From the NCBI GenBank assembly GCA_036351575.1, contig JAZBPJ010000189.1:1-11812 (forward strand): a stretch of 11,812 bases of DNA. The letters are read 5' to 3'. The notes below the pieces were generated by a model. It worked only from the letters and a program-made list of their open reading frames with translations. It was not told the DNA's origin and ran no database searches. The translations under genes and the position numbers were made by a program. Numbering within the stretch: position 1 is the stretch's first letter; every line of letters begins with the position of its first letter. Below are positions 1-7,900 of the stretch, in pieces. This DNA is from JABDPF01 sp036351575. Its GTDB lineage: Bacteria; Pseudomonadota; Gammaproteobacteria; Xanthomonadales; SZUA-36.

Positions 1-30
1 CGACCCTGGCCTCCATTTCTCTCCCTTGTC

Positions 31-117
31 GCCCGGATGGCGGAATTGGTAGACGCAAGGGACTTAAAATCCCTCGACCGCAAGGTCATCCCGGTTCGAG
101 CCCGGGTCCGGGCACCA
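31..117 (+). tRNA. tRNA-Leu (anticodon UAA)
   Basis: A complete class II tRNA can be folded by eye. The acceptor stem GCCCGGA (31-37) pairs with TCCGGGC (107-113), followed by discriminator A114 and an encoded CCA (115-117). The anticodon stem AGGGA/TCCCT (58-62/70-74) holds the loop CTTAAAA with anticodon TAA at 65-67. The long variable arm (GACC-GCAA-GGTC), typical of leucine and serine tRNAs, and the T-arm CCCGG-TTCGAGC-CCGGG (90-106) are intact. It decodes UUA and UUG. Its promoter lies at or beyond the left edge of the window. Confidence 0.98.
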
Positions 118-200
118 ATGGCGCGCATCCTCTCGATTACAATACCGGGACCGATCAATCACAAGGCCCGGGTCGCAATGAACGATTTCGGGTGGGTAAA

Positions 201-917
201 ATGAAAACCAGGCTGTGTCTGTTTTTTGCCTTACTGGGCATGACGGCATGCACCACCCGTCACGTCACCGAAGTCACCGCCTTCAGCGACGTTTCGCTGG
301 CGACCTGCTGCGCCTATGTCCTGATTCCCGCCGATGCCGCTGTCGATGTGGAGTCTGCCGAGTGGCAGTCACTGGAACGACTGCTCGACAAGGCGCTGGC
401 CGCCAGGGGTTTTTACCCGGCCGCGACGCGCGGCGAGGCCGAGATTGCCATCACCGCGGCCACCGGCACCGGTGAAGCAACGACGGTCACCCGCGGCGGG
501 CCGGCCTTTGCTCAGAACCGGGGATTCAGCGCAGCGGAGGATCCCGGCTCAAGCCCGTCGAACAACGATTACCGGTTCAACAACGATGCGCTGAGCACAG
601 CTGCGGGAAGCGTGATGCAAACGGGTGCTCCCGGATCGGCCCCGTTGGCCGCGACCGGCAGCCAGGGCCGCCGGGTTCGGGTTTACGAAAGATGGCTGCT
701 GGTCCGGGCCTACGATCTCTCCGAGGCTTCCGATGACGGGCGTTTCGCGGAATCCTGGCGAACCGTGGTCCGCAGCAGCGGTCCGTCGGCAGAACTCGAG
801 GCGATCGTTCCATTCATGATAGCGGCGGGCGCGCCGTACCTCGGCGAAACGCTCTACGAAGCAAAGGAGGTCATACTCGGGGAAGACTCGAAGCAGTTCA
901 GGTCGATCACCGAGTAA
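201..917 (+). CDS. Putative outer-membrane lipoprotein, DUF4136-like
   Basis: A 238-residue protein with a lipoprotein signal: a basic start (MKTR), a hydrophobic core and a lipobox-like GMTAC, so Cys17 would be lipidated. Thr at +2 favours the outer membrane. The body has a helix-like segment ending ALAARGFYP, then EAEIAITA, a Gly/Ser/Asn-rich low-complexity stretch (about residues 95-150), and a C-terminal part beginning YERWLLVRAYDL. This order resembles DUF4136-type envelope lipoproteins, but I claim only a resemblance. An adjacent Cys pair (36-37) is unusual. I chose ATG 201 because GTG 192 merely adds three residues and would consume the GGTGGG that best serves as a ribosome site. A TACAAT at 138-143 could be a -10, without a clear -35. 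The role is unknown; the gene stands alone between the tRNA and a terminator. Confidence 0.8.
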   Translation: MKTRLCLFFALLGMTACTTRHVTEVTAFSDVSLATCCAYVLIPADAAVDVESAEWQSLERLLDKALAARGFYPAATRGEAEIAITAATGTGEATTVTRGGPAFAQNRGFSAAEDPGSSPSNNDYRFNNDALSTAAGSVMQTGAPGSAPLAATGSQGRRVRVYERWLLVRAYDLSEASDDGRFAESWRTVVRSSGPSAELEAIVPFMIAAGAPYLGETLYEAKEVILGEDSKQFRSITE

Positions 918-935
918 CGCTCAACCCTCTTCCTG

Positions 936-963
936 AAAAAAACGCCCGGCGAACCGGGCGTTT
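936..963. terminator. Bidirectional intrinsic terminator
   Basis: AAACGCCCGG (940-949), loop CGAA, CCGGGCGTTT (954-963) form a perfect 10-bp GC-rich stem. A run of seven A (936-942) gives the U-tract for minus-strand transcripts, and TTT at 961-963 a shorter one for the + strand. It sits between the convergent lipoprotein gene, which ends 18 bases before it, and the fadL-like gene, which ends 20 bases from it, so it probably serves both. Confidence 0.9.
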
Positions 964-983
964 CCTGCACAACCGTCAGGCAA

Positions 984-2267
984 TCAATCCCAGCGGTAAC
1001 CGAGGTTGATGCCCAGGCTGGTCTCCTCGAGGCTGATGGCCGTTCCCGGGAACCCGGTCGAGGCCGTCACCGAGTTCTCGGGGGCATACATGTAATGGAA
1101 AGCGAGTTCCCAGTGGCTGAAACGGTAATCCAGGCCGAAGGTGTAATGCTCTTCGACCACGCCCGGCAGGATCAGGTTGCTGGCGGCGTTCATCTCGTCG
1201 ATGGGTGATTCCGCGTAGTTGAAGCCGGCCCGCAGCGCGAAATTGTCGGTGACGTTCCACTCCGCCCCGATGGCGAAAACGGTCTGGTCGCTCCAGCCCG
1301 GGTCCATGTCGAAGCGATAGCCATCCGGCCCCTGGACCGCCAGCCTGTTCATCGTGTCGCTCCACTCGATCCATTTCACGTCGGCCGAGATCGTCCATGC
1401 ATCGCCCGGGTGGAAGGCCACACCAATCGACGCCTGCTGCGGAAAGTCGAGGTCGAGCGTGTAGGTGCCGCCCGGGTATGCCGGCCCGCCGACCAGCGTC
1501 AGGTCGATATCGCCGTCCGCCAGGTTGTACTCGAGATCCGAAAAGTGCTGTTTGCTCTTGTAACTCGCACCCAGCGTCCAGTAGTCGCCGAGGTCCCAGA
1601 GCAGGCCCAGGGTCACGCCCATGCCGAAGGCGTTGGCGCTGCGGCCGAGGTCGAAGTTGTAGCGGGCGCCGGTGACGCTGTCGGTGATACGCTGCTCGAA
1701 CGACACCTGCTGGTAATCGATGTTGACCGCGACACCGAGGCTCAGCGAATCGGTCGCGTTCCAGGACAGGGTCGGCGCCATCTGCCAGAAAGCGATGTTG
1801 CTGTAGCCGCTCCAGGTCAACTCGTTGCCGGTGAAGCTGGCGTTGGCCGGCATCATGACGCTCTCGGCATAGTCGACACCCAGTCCGGAGGTGCCGTACA
1901 TGCCGCCGCCGAAGTAGAGGTCGTCGTTGTTGCCTACCGGCGCCGTCCAGCCAATGGCGGGCACGCCGTAGAGGTCGGAATCGCTGCTCACCTTGTCGCC
2001 GCCGTAGGCCGTGAAATCCGCACTGCGATCAGGCATGAACGCTTCCATGGAAAAGTCGGCCCGCTTTTCAATGCGGATCATGCCGGCAGGGTTGGTGATG
2101 GCTGTCATGGCCGAGCCGGGATTCGCCGTCACGGCGCCGCCGAGGCTTTTCTGGTAGCTGCCCACGCCGATCAACTGGTAGCCGTTGGTCGCCTGGACGG
2201 AAGGAGCGGTGAACAGGGCCGCGGCGCAGACCACCAGTGAATAGCGGGCGTTGAGAGTGATTTTCAT
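984..2267 (-). CDS. fadL: FadL/OmpP1-family outer-membrane transporter
   Basis: A 427-residue beta-barrel protein of the FadL family, which moves long-chain fatty acids or other hydrophobic compounds across the outer membrane. The signal peptide MKITLNAR...SVQA is cut after Ala26, giving a mature N-terminus TNGYQLIGVG typical of the family's N-terminal hatch. The family hallmark TNPAGM follows, then many alternating aromatic strands ending in LGINLGYRWD. Length is normal for the family. The ATG at 2267 is preferred over an in-frame start at 2303 because GAGGA lies 8 bases upstream and the signal peptide begins there. A PsrA-like palindrome upstream suggests control by fatty acids. The substrate is not shown by sequence: some relatives carry aromatic hydrocarbons, so the symbol is a family-level label. 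Confidence 0.93.
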   Translation of the reverse strand: MKITLNARYSLVVCAAALFTAPSVQATNGYQLIGVGSYQKSLGGAVTANPGSAMTAITNPAGMIRIEKRADFSMEAFMPDRSADFTAYGGDKVSSDSDLYGVPAIGWTAPVGNNDDLYFGGGMYGTSGLGVDYAESVMMPANASFTGNELTWSGYSNIAFWQMAPTLSWNATDSLSLGVAVNIDYQQVSFEQRITDSVTGARYNFDLGRSANAFGMGVTLGLLWDLGDYWTLGASYKSKQHFSDLEYNLADGDIDLTLVGGPAYPGGTYTLDLDFPQQASIGVAFHPGDAWTISADVKWIEWSDTMNRLAVQGPDGYRFDMDPGWSDQTVFAIGAEWNVTDNFALRAGFNYAESPIDEMNAASNLILPGVVEEHYTFGLDYRFSHWELAFHYMYAPENSVTASTGFPGTAISLEETSLGINLGYRWD

Positions 2268-2339
2268 GATGATTTTCCTCGTGTTCGAAGCCGGAATGGC
2301 CACGAACCGTTAAGAACAGGGCCGAAAAAAGGACCGCGA

Positions 2340-2368
2340 AGTTTATCACCGTTTGACTTGAACAGGTC
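2340..2368 (-). promoter_or_regulatory. Candidate promoter of the fadL-like gene
   Basis: On the minus strand, TGATAAACT gives an extended -10 (TGn followed by TAAACT, 2345-2340). Transcription would start near 2333, about 65 bases before the ATG. The -35 position is weak (GACCTG, 2368-2363) and lies inside the inverted repeat described separately, as expected for a promoter controlled by a protein bound there. Identified by eye only. Confidence 0.4.
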
Positions 2369-2393
2369 GCCAAACAGACGTTTGATTGACCTG
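2363..2393. promoter_or_regulatory. PsrA-like operator: nested inverted repeat
   Basis: The inner palindrome is CAAAC (2371-2375), AGAC, GTTTG (2380-2384). It is flanked by a second inverted pair, CAGGTC (2363-2368) and GACCTG (2388-2393). The inner part matches the published (G/C)AAAC-N2-4-GTTT(G/C) site of PsrA, a TetR-family regulator that responds to long-chain fatty acids in Pseudomonas and related bacteria. It overlaps the likely -35 of the fadL-like gene. A further half-site GTTTGA lies at 2351-2356. Binding by PsrA is inference; no psrA gene is in this window. Confidence 0.6.
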
Positions 2394-2400
2394 AGGAATG

Positions 2401-2423
2401 AAAACAACGGGTTTTGCCCCCGT
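2401..2423 (-). terminator. Weak intrinsic terminator after the CIA30 gene
   Basis: On the minus strand, ACGGG, loop GGCAAAA and CCCGT (2423-2407) are followed by TGTTTT (2406-2401). It begins 17 bases after the stop codon of the CIA30-domain gene. The stem is only 5 bp, so termination may be partial, but it would separate the three-gene operon from the fadL-like gene. Confidence 0.45.
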
Positions 2424-2439
2424 ATCCGCCTGGTTTGCG

Positions 2440-2952
2440 TCAGTCGCTCTCTGCCGAGAGGAATTCAATCGCTTGGATTTCGAGACGGAACGGCCCGGGG
2501 TTGCCGTCGGCCAGCATGAAGCCGATCTGCGAAATGTCCACAGCATTGAGGGTGCCGGCTTCGGGCACCCGGCGCCCGCGAAATACGGGTTCAAATTGAT
2601 CGAAACCCAGCGAGACGGTCTGCCAGGCGTCATCCGTATCAAAAAACGCCCGCCAGGCGACGCCATCAAAACGACGGTCCTGTCGAAAGCGCAACTGGTA
2701 CCGACGGCCGTCTCCGCGCACGCGGATTCGAACGCTCGAGGCAGTGGACAGGTCGGCGCCCACAAGCCGTCTGACAGAAGCGAAACCACCGTTGTTTTCC
2801 AGCGACAGCACACCCTCGAATACCAGGCCGCTCCCTGTTTCGCTCATGCGCCCCGCGGACACGCCGCCCATCACGCCGTCGTTAACCGCCAGCCAGGGCT
2901 GCAGGTCCATGTCGAGTGCGGCTATCAGCATCACCAGGCCGAGGCTCAGCAC
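2440..2952 (-). CDS. CIA30-domain (complex I intermediate-associated protein 30) family protein
   Basis: A 170-residue protein that is nearly all one CIA30 domain, a galactose-binding-like beta sandwich. Visible marks are WLAVNDGVMGGVS (residues 20-32), the segment SLENNGGFASVR (50-61), RIRVRGDGRRYQLR and a C-terminal strand IGFMLADGNPGPFRLEI. In eukaryotes CIA30/NDUFAF1 helps assemble complex I; bacterial relatives are mostly uncharacterised and no complex I gene is nearby, so that role should not be assumed. The start is uncertain: GTG 2952, ATG 2931 and ATG 2910 all precede the domain, and none has a good ribosome site. The first option adds a short hydrophobic stretch (MLSLGLVMLIAAL) that may be a poor signal sequence. 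It lies 36 bases after the phosphatase gene, in the same frame, so coupled translation is likely. Confidence 0.82.
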   Translation of the reverse strand: MLSLGLVMLIAALDMDLQPWLAVNDGVMGGVSAGRMSETGSGLVFEGVLSLENNGGFASVRRLVGADLSTASSVRIRVRGDGRRYQLRFRQDRRFDGVAWRAFFDTDDAWQTVSLGFDQFEPVFRGRRVPEAGTLNAVDISQIGFMLADGNPGPFRLEIQAIEFLSAESD

Positions 2953-2988
2953 CGCGGGAATCGGGCCGCGAAGGCGCTTACAAACGCT

Positions 2989-3990
2989 TCAGAGATCACT
3001 TGAAAACACCTGCTTCCAGTCGTTTTTCATGCTGATGATCTTCCAGCCGCGTCGCGGCCCTTCGTCGAGCCCGCGCTCGAGTTTTCCGACGTGGGAGACG
3101 CGGTCGTAGGCCCATTCCCGTTCGGCGTCATCGTGGTGGAGCAGCATGCCCATGCGGCGCCCCGCGCCGGCGGTGGTGTATTCCAGCATTTCGAAATCAC
3201 CGTCGGAATTTCCGATCGCCAGGATCGGCCGCTGGCCAATGTAGCGGTTGATTCCGACCGGTTTTCCGGCCTTGTCATTGATCAGGTCCACTTCGGGCAG
3301 CTTGACAATCACCGGTTTACCATCGCGGAGCTCGTAGCCCGACTTCACGCTCGAGCCGATGACGCGCTCCGGCACGATGCCGTAGTACGACTCGGAAATC
3401 ACGCGCACAAAATCCCTGCCGCCGCCTGAAACGATAAAGACCTTGAAGTTGTTCTCGTGCAGGAAATCGATCAATTCGAGCATGGGCTTGTAAACCATCG
3501 CCCGGTAGGGCTTTTTGCTGACCGGGTGCCGTGCCGTCTCGAACCAATCTGCCACGGCCGCGCCGAATTCACCGGCAGTCATTCCGGCATGAGTGGTCAT
3601 CAGCAGCTCGAGAACCGGGTTCGTTCCGCCGGCCAGTGCCGCCTCGAGGTCGCCGCGAAGGATCGAGGCGAACGGCTCGGCTTCTCGCCACTCGGGGTGC
3701 TCGTTCGCCATTTCGCGTACGCGGTCGACCACGTAGAAAAACTGTGAGTAAAGCGGTTTTTCCGCCCACAGGGTCCCGTCGTTGTCAAAGACAGCGATGC
3801 GTTTCGATGTCTTCACGAAATCTGGGCTTTCGGGTGTTGTCACGACCTCGACGAATTCCAGCAGTGCCTGCCGGTTGTTGCCGTCGTTCCACGAAGGAAG
3901 GGGGAGTTCGTCAGCCATCGACTGGATTGAAACGGCTGCCAGGGCCGTGGTAATTCCGGGAAGAATGATTTTCATGAACGTGTTTCGCAT
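2989..3990 (-). CDS. Exported HAD-superfamily phosphatase
   Basis: A 333-residue haloacid-dehalogenase-type hydrolase, probably a periplasmic phosphatase. A signal peptide (MRNTFMKIILPG...QSMA) should be cut after Ala26. Catalytic motif I is FDNDGT, with nucleophile Asp69 and Asp71. Motif II is FIVSGGG with Ser188. Lys240 in LINDKAGKP fits motif III. IGNSDGDFEML, with Asp263 and Asp265, is motif IV. The layout resembles phosphoserine-phosphatase-like HAD enzymes; the substrate is unknown. I chose ATG 3990 because AGGA lies 8 bases upstream and the ATG follows the sulfotransferase stop by one base; ATG 3975 is possible but lacks a ribosome site. Coupling of an exported phosphatase to a cytoplasmic sulfotransferase is unusual; removing the 3'-phosphate of PAP is one idea, but the signal peptide argues against it. 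Confidence 0.9.
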   Translation of the reverse strand: MRNTFMKIILPGITTALAAVSIQSMADELPLPSWNDGNNRQALLEFVEVVTTPESPDFVKTSKRIAVFDNDGTLWAEKPLYSQFFYVVDRVREMANEHPEWREAEPFASILRGDLEAALAGGTNPVLELLMTTHAGMTAGEFGAAVADWFETARHPVSKKPYRAMVYKPMLELIDFLHENNFKVFIVSGGGRDFVRVISESYYGIVPERVIGSSVKSGYELRDGKPVIVKLPEVDLINDKAGKPVGINRYIGQRPILAIGNSDGDFEMLEYTTAGAGRRMGMLLHHDDAEREWAYDRVSHVGKLERGLDEGPRRGWKIISMKNDWKQVFSSDL

Positions 3991-3991
3991 T

Positions 3992-4783
3992 TCAGGATTC
4001 CTGGTTGAACGGATCATCACGGCCCATTCGTTCGTTTGCCAATCGGTACAGCTCGAGGTCAATCCGGTTTTCTTTCTCCAGGCGTGCAAAAAGATCGGGG
4101 CCTGTTTCTTCCCTCAGGCGGGCCAGTCGACCGGAGACGCCGAGGCTGCTCAACGCAGAAGAATTGCGGTGTTCGGGCGACATGTCAAGGCCGGGAAAGT
4201 GCGGCGCCAGCCAGCGGTTGAAGCGGTGGATGCTTTCCGCGAAGCGGTCCACCATGCCGACGACCGGCAGTTCCGCGATCACCTGGCGGGCGGCTGCAAG
4301 CAATGCTTCGTCGTCGCCCGCGGGGGCGAGGTGCTGCGCCAGCATCCAGGCCTGGTAATTGCGCAGCGTGCGCTCACCCGGGTTGCGCAAGCGTTCGGTC
4401 ACGTAGCCGGCCGGGCCGGTTTCGCGCGCCAGCACGGCGCCGGGGCTGTCGGAGTCCTGGTTCTTTTCGAAGTTGTACATCGACAGGACGCGGTCCAGCG
4501 GATGGCGCAGGAAAACAATCGGGAATACCGTCCAGCCTTTACGCGCGGGTGGAGGAAAACAGATCGTGTGCGAAGAAACGGCGGCCAGGTTTGGATTTTT
4601 TTCAAGGAAAGGCTCGAGCGCTCCGGCGGGAAAGGTTTCCGCTGGACCGCCGGGCTCGTACGTGGCGAAGCGCTTTCTGAAATGCGCGCGCAGGATGCTT
4701 TCCACCGACGTGCCGGCGTTCTTGAAAAAATGAAAGTGGACAATGATGCGGCGCTCCTGCGAAGAGCGGAATCCCAGTGACAT
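3992..4783 (-). CDS. Sulfotransferase family 2 domain protein
   Basis: A 263-residue PAPS-dependent sulfotransferase, expected in the cytoplasm, moving sulfate from PAPS to a hydroxyl, usually on a carbohydrate. The 5'-phosphosulfate loop is HFHFFKNAGTS, with Lys21 and Thr25 near the N-terminus. The 3'-phosphate motif is FLRHPLDRVLSMY (Arg93, Asp97, Arg98, Ser101). This pair is typical of the Sulfotransfer_2 group that includes heparan-sulfate 2-O enzymes. There is no signal peptide or membrane segment. The ATG at 4783 begins just before the catalytic loop, and a candidate -10 at 4821-4816 lies upstream of it; starts at 4831 or 4894 would be upstream of that -10. It opens a likely operon with the phosphatase and CIA30 genes and is divergent from a giant glycosyltransferase, suggesting a glycan acceptor (inference). 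Confidence 0.88.
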   Translation of the reverse strand: MSLGFRSSQERRIIVHFHFFKNAGTSVESILRAHFRKRFATYEPGGPAETFPAGALEPFLEKNPNLAAVSSHTICFPPPARKGWTVFPIVFLRHPLDRVLSMYNFEKNQDSDSPGAVLARETGPAGYVTERLRNPGERTLRNYQAWMLAQHLAPAGDDEALLAAARQVIAELPVVGMVDRFAESIHRFNRWLAPHFPGLDMSPEHRNSSALSSLGVSGRLARLREETGPDLFARLEKENRIDLELYRLANERMGRDDPFNQES

Positions 4784-4815
4784 CGGCCCGGCCTGTTCAG
4801 CACAACGTTGCGGCA

Positions 4816-4844
4816 AGTATATTGGCCGCATCGTCTCGGTTCCA
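4816..4844 (-). promoter_or_regulatory. Candidate promoter of the sulfotransferase operon
   Basis: TATACT on the minus strand (4821-4816) is a good -10. The hexamer 17 bases upstream (TGGAAC, 4844-4839) matches the -35 consensus at only three positions. Transcription would start near 4809, leaving a leader of about 26 bases. Read by eye; moderate to low support. Confidence 0.4.
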
Positions 4845-4854
4845 TGAAAAAGCG

Positions 4855-4880
4855 TTGAGGCGCAGCGGTCTTGGTATAAT
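4855..4880 (+). promoter_or_regulatory. Candidate sigma-70 promoter of the giant glycosyltransferase gene
   Basis: A perfect TATAAT (4875-4880) is preceded by TGG (4872-4874), an extended -10. TTGAGG at 4855-4860 could be a -35, but its 14-base spacing is short, so the extended -10 probably carries the activity. Transcription would start near 4887, about 40 bases before ATG 4928. Confidence 0.6.
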
Positions 4881-4927
4881 CCGCGCACTGCCATAAACCG
4901 GGGTGACGGCCTTCAGGGCGGACAGGC

Positions 4928-7900
4928 ATGACCGGATCACGGGGCCCGCAACAACACGACATGAGCCAAGCAACTCGACCCAAGGAAAAAGGAGCAGCGC
5001 CCGTCGTTTACGTGCACGCCGAAGGGCGGGGAGTCGCGAACGACGAGGATTTCGCTGCACTGGCCGAAGCAGGCTGCACGGTCTGCAGCCGCCTTGGTTC
5101 GGGGAACGTGGTTCAAACAAAACACGGGCCGGACGAGCCCGGGGCGCTGCTGAAGGAGCTCGCCGAACGCTTTCCCGGCCGGCCTGTCGCTTTCGTGCGT
5201 GCCGGTCTGCGTCCGACAAAAGCACATTTTGCTGAACTGGACCGGCTGCTGCATTCCGGTGACGAAACGCTCGCGCTGACCCTGCTGTCGAACGCGTGGC
5301 CCGAGTTGAATCCCTTCGCGGCGCTGGCGCCTTTTCCTGACAACGTCTCCCCCGAGGAGTTGATCGAGCTGCTGGCGCCCGGCTACCTGCACGAAATCAG
5401 GCATTGGCCGGGGCATTTCGTATTGCTCCCGGCGGAGATCGTCAAACGCATGGCCGGCTGCGACAGCGGCACCCCGATGCAGCGGCTTCAGGCCTCCGGG
5501 GGACGAATTGCCGCAACGGACACCCTGTTCCTGCACGATCCGGCCGGCCGGCTGGACCGTTCGCCCAGGCTCAACCCCTGGGAATCGCATTATCCGCCGC
5601 CGTTCGGCGAACTGAGCGCACGCCTGCAGCGCTGGATGGAAGCCGGAATCGAGAGCCTGCCTTTTTCCGGCCTCGGTGACGGCGCCGGAACGCTGCACAT
5701 TACCCACAACTGGGGCGGCGGCATCGCGCACTGGATCCAGTCCTTTATCGATAACGATCCGGGACGCAGGCACTACCAGTTGAGGGCGGAAGGACCGCGC
5801 TCCGAGATGGGCAGCGGCCAGCGCCTGTCGCTTTACGCCGGCAACGAGACGCGCTGCCCGGTGGCCAGCTGGTGGCTGCAGCCGCCGATTCAGTCGGTCG
5901 AGGACCGGCTGCCGGCATACCGGGAACTGGTGGCGCAGCTGTGCCGCCGTTACCGCATCGGCCGCGTAGTCGTCTCCTCGCTGATCGGCCACAGCCTGGA
6001 CGCCCTGCGCACCGGCATGCCGACCCTGCAGGTCATGCACGATCACTTTCCGCTGTGGCCGCTGCTGAGCAGACACCCCGGACCCTGGCTTCGCGACGGT
6101 GGAGGCCTGGACATCGAATCCGCGCTGGAATCCCGGGGCAAACAGGAATTCACAGACAAGAACGCGGCGGCCTGGCGTTCCATTCAATCCGCCTACCTCG
6201 AGGCGGTGAAGGCTGAAAACGTCGTGCTCGCGGCGCCGGGACAGGCCGTGCTCGACCTGCAGCAGGCCCTGGCGCCCGGGTTTCCTGCAAACCGGGTGCA
6301 TATCATTCCCCATGGCTCGGCAGCCGATGCGCCGGACCTCGTGACGCCGCGGCCGCGCGACGACGGCCGCCTGCGGCTTGTCGTTCTGGGCCGCATGCAG
6401 GAAGGCAAAGGTCAGAAATTACTGCGCGACGCCATCGGTGAACTCACGAAGCATGTACAGGTTTACCTCGTGGGCAGCGGCATGTCCGGCGAAGCTTTTT
6501 TCGGCATCAGCGGCGTCGATGTCATTCCGCAGTACGACGCCGCCGACCTGCCTGGAATCCTGGGCCGGATCGGTCCGCATTTCGCCGCGCTGCTGTCCAT
6601 CGTTCCGGAAACCTACAGCTACACGCTGAGCGAGCTTCGCCTGCTGGGTATTCCGGTCATCGCCACGCGCGTGGGCAGTTTTCCCTCGCGAATCGATCAC
6701 GGCAGAACCGGCTGGCTGATCGAACCAGAGCCGGAAGCCCTGCTGCAGCAGGTCGAGGAACTCTGCTCGGCGCCTGAAAAAATCGATGGTGTCCGTGCCG
6801 GCCTGGATGACCTTTGCGTGCCGGGCCCGGCAGATATGGTGACCGCTTACAACCGCGTGTTTCACGACGATGCCAAGCCGGCGATTTTCTGTCCGGTCGA
6901 GCCCGGCAACGATGCCGTCCAGGCGGGGGCTGCCGACCACCAGCTTGAACACGTGCGCGCTGACCTGAAAGCCAGCGCATCGGACCTGGCCGAAATTCGT
7001 GCAGAGCTCGAGTCGCGGACCGAGCGCATGGCGCACGAACTGAAATCCCGGACGGAACGCCTGACGCGGGAGATCGAGATCCGCACCGAGTGGGCCCTGG
7101 ACACCCAGAAGCAGCTGCAGCGAGAACAGCGTCTGCGCCGTGACGTCGAAGCCTCCCTGGCGGATACAAAATCCGCATTGGCCCAGCTACGGCAGCAGCA
7201 CCAGCGTCTCGGGGCCGAGCACGAACGCGTGCTGTCCAGCTCTTCGTGGAAACTGACCCGGCCGCTGCGCGCATCGCGCCGGGCCGCCGAGGGTATCCTG
7301 CGGGAAGGGGCCTGGGACCCGCGCCTCTGGCCCGCCCTGGCGCGCGGTGAATCTCTTGAAAGCGAATCGGCCATTTCACCCGAGCCTGCCGTCGCTGAAC
7401 GCTACGGGCCGCCGGATTCCCTGCCCGAAGTGAAGCAGCCCACCGTCAGCATCGTCATTCCCGTGTACAACAACTGGACGCTTACGGCCGCCTGCCTGCA
7501 AAGCCTTGCCGATGAGAGCGGGGGGCGCTATTCATTCGAAGTGATCGTGATCGATGACGCGTCAGGCGACGATACGGCCGAACAGCTGGCGGGGATCGAA
7601 AACCTGGCCGTGCTGCGCAACGATGAAAACCTGGGGTTTGTCGGCAGCTGCAATCGCGCCGCAGCGAAGGCGCGGGGTGACTACCTGGTTTTTTTGAACA
7701 ACGACACGCGCGTCACGAAGGGCTGGCTGGAGGCATTGATCGATACACTGGTCGAGGAACCCGGCGCGGGACTTGTCGGCGCCCGGCTGGTCTATCCCGG
7801 CGGGCGGCTGCAGGAGTCGGGCGGGATCATCTTTTCAGATGGTTCGGGTTGGAACTATGGCCGGGATGACCCGGAGGACGACCCGGCGTATGGATTCCTG

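Noticed and set aside
145..175. Imperfect hairpin between the tRNA and the lipoprotein gene (ACCGGGACC against GGCCCGGGT).
   Set aside because: It needs two bulges and a 12-base loop and has no U-run, so it is not a convincing terminator or riboswitch.
31..180. tRNA-Leu as an integration site, with GCCCGGGTC repeated near 166-174.
   Set aside because: Only about nine bases of a GC-rich sequence recur; there is no integrase, and no longer copy of the tRNA 3' end is seen in the window.
1410..2240. A 276-codon open frame on the + strand inside the fadL-like gene.
   Set aside because: The minus strand has the signal peptide, NPAGM motif and ribosome site; the + strand frame has none of these.
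2989..2991. TGA between the phosphatase and CIA30 frames as a selenocysteine codon.
   Set aside because: It is not at a catalytic position, the phosphatase domain is complete before it, and I see no clear stem-loop just downstream.
4937..6313. A 458-codon open frame on the minus strand opposite the giant glycosyltransferase.
   Set aside because: Mirror-frame product of high-GC codon use; no motif, and it would overlap the GT4 domain almost wholly.
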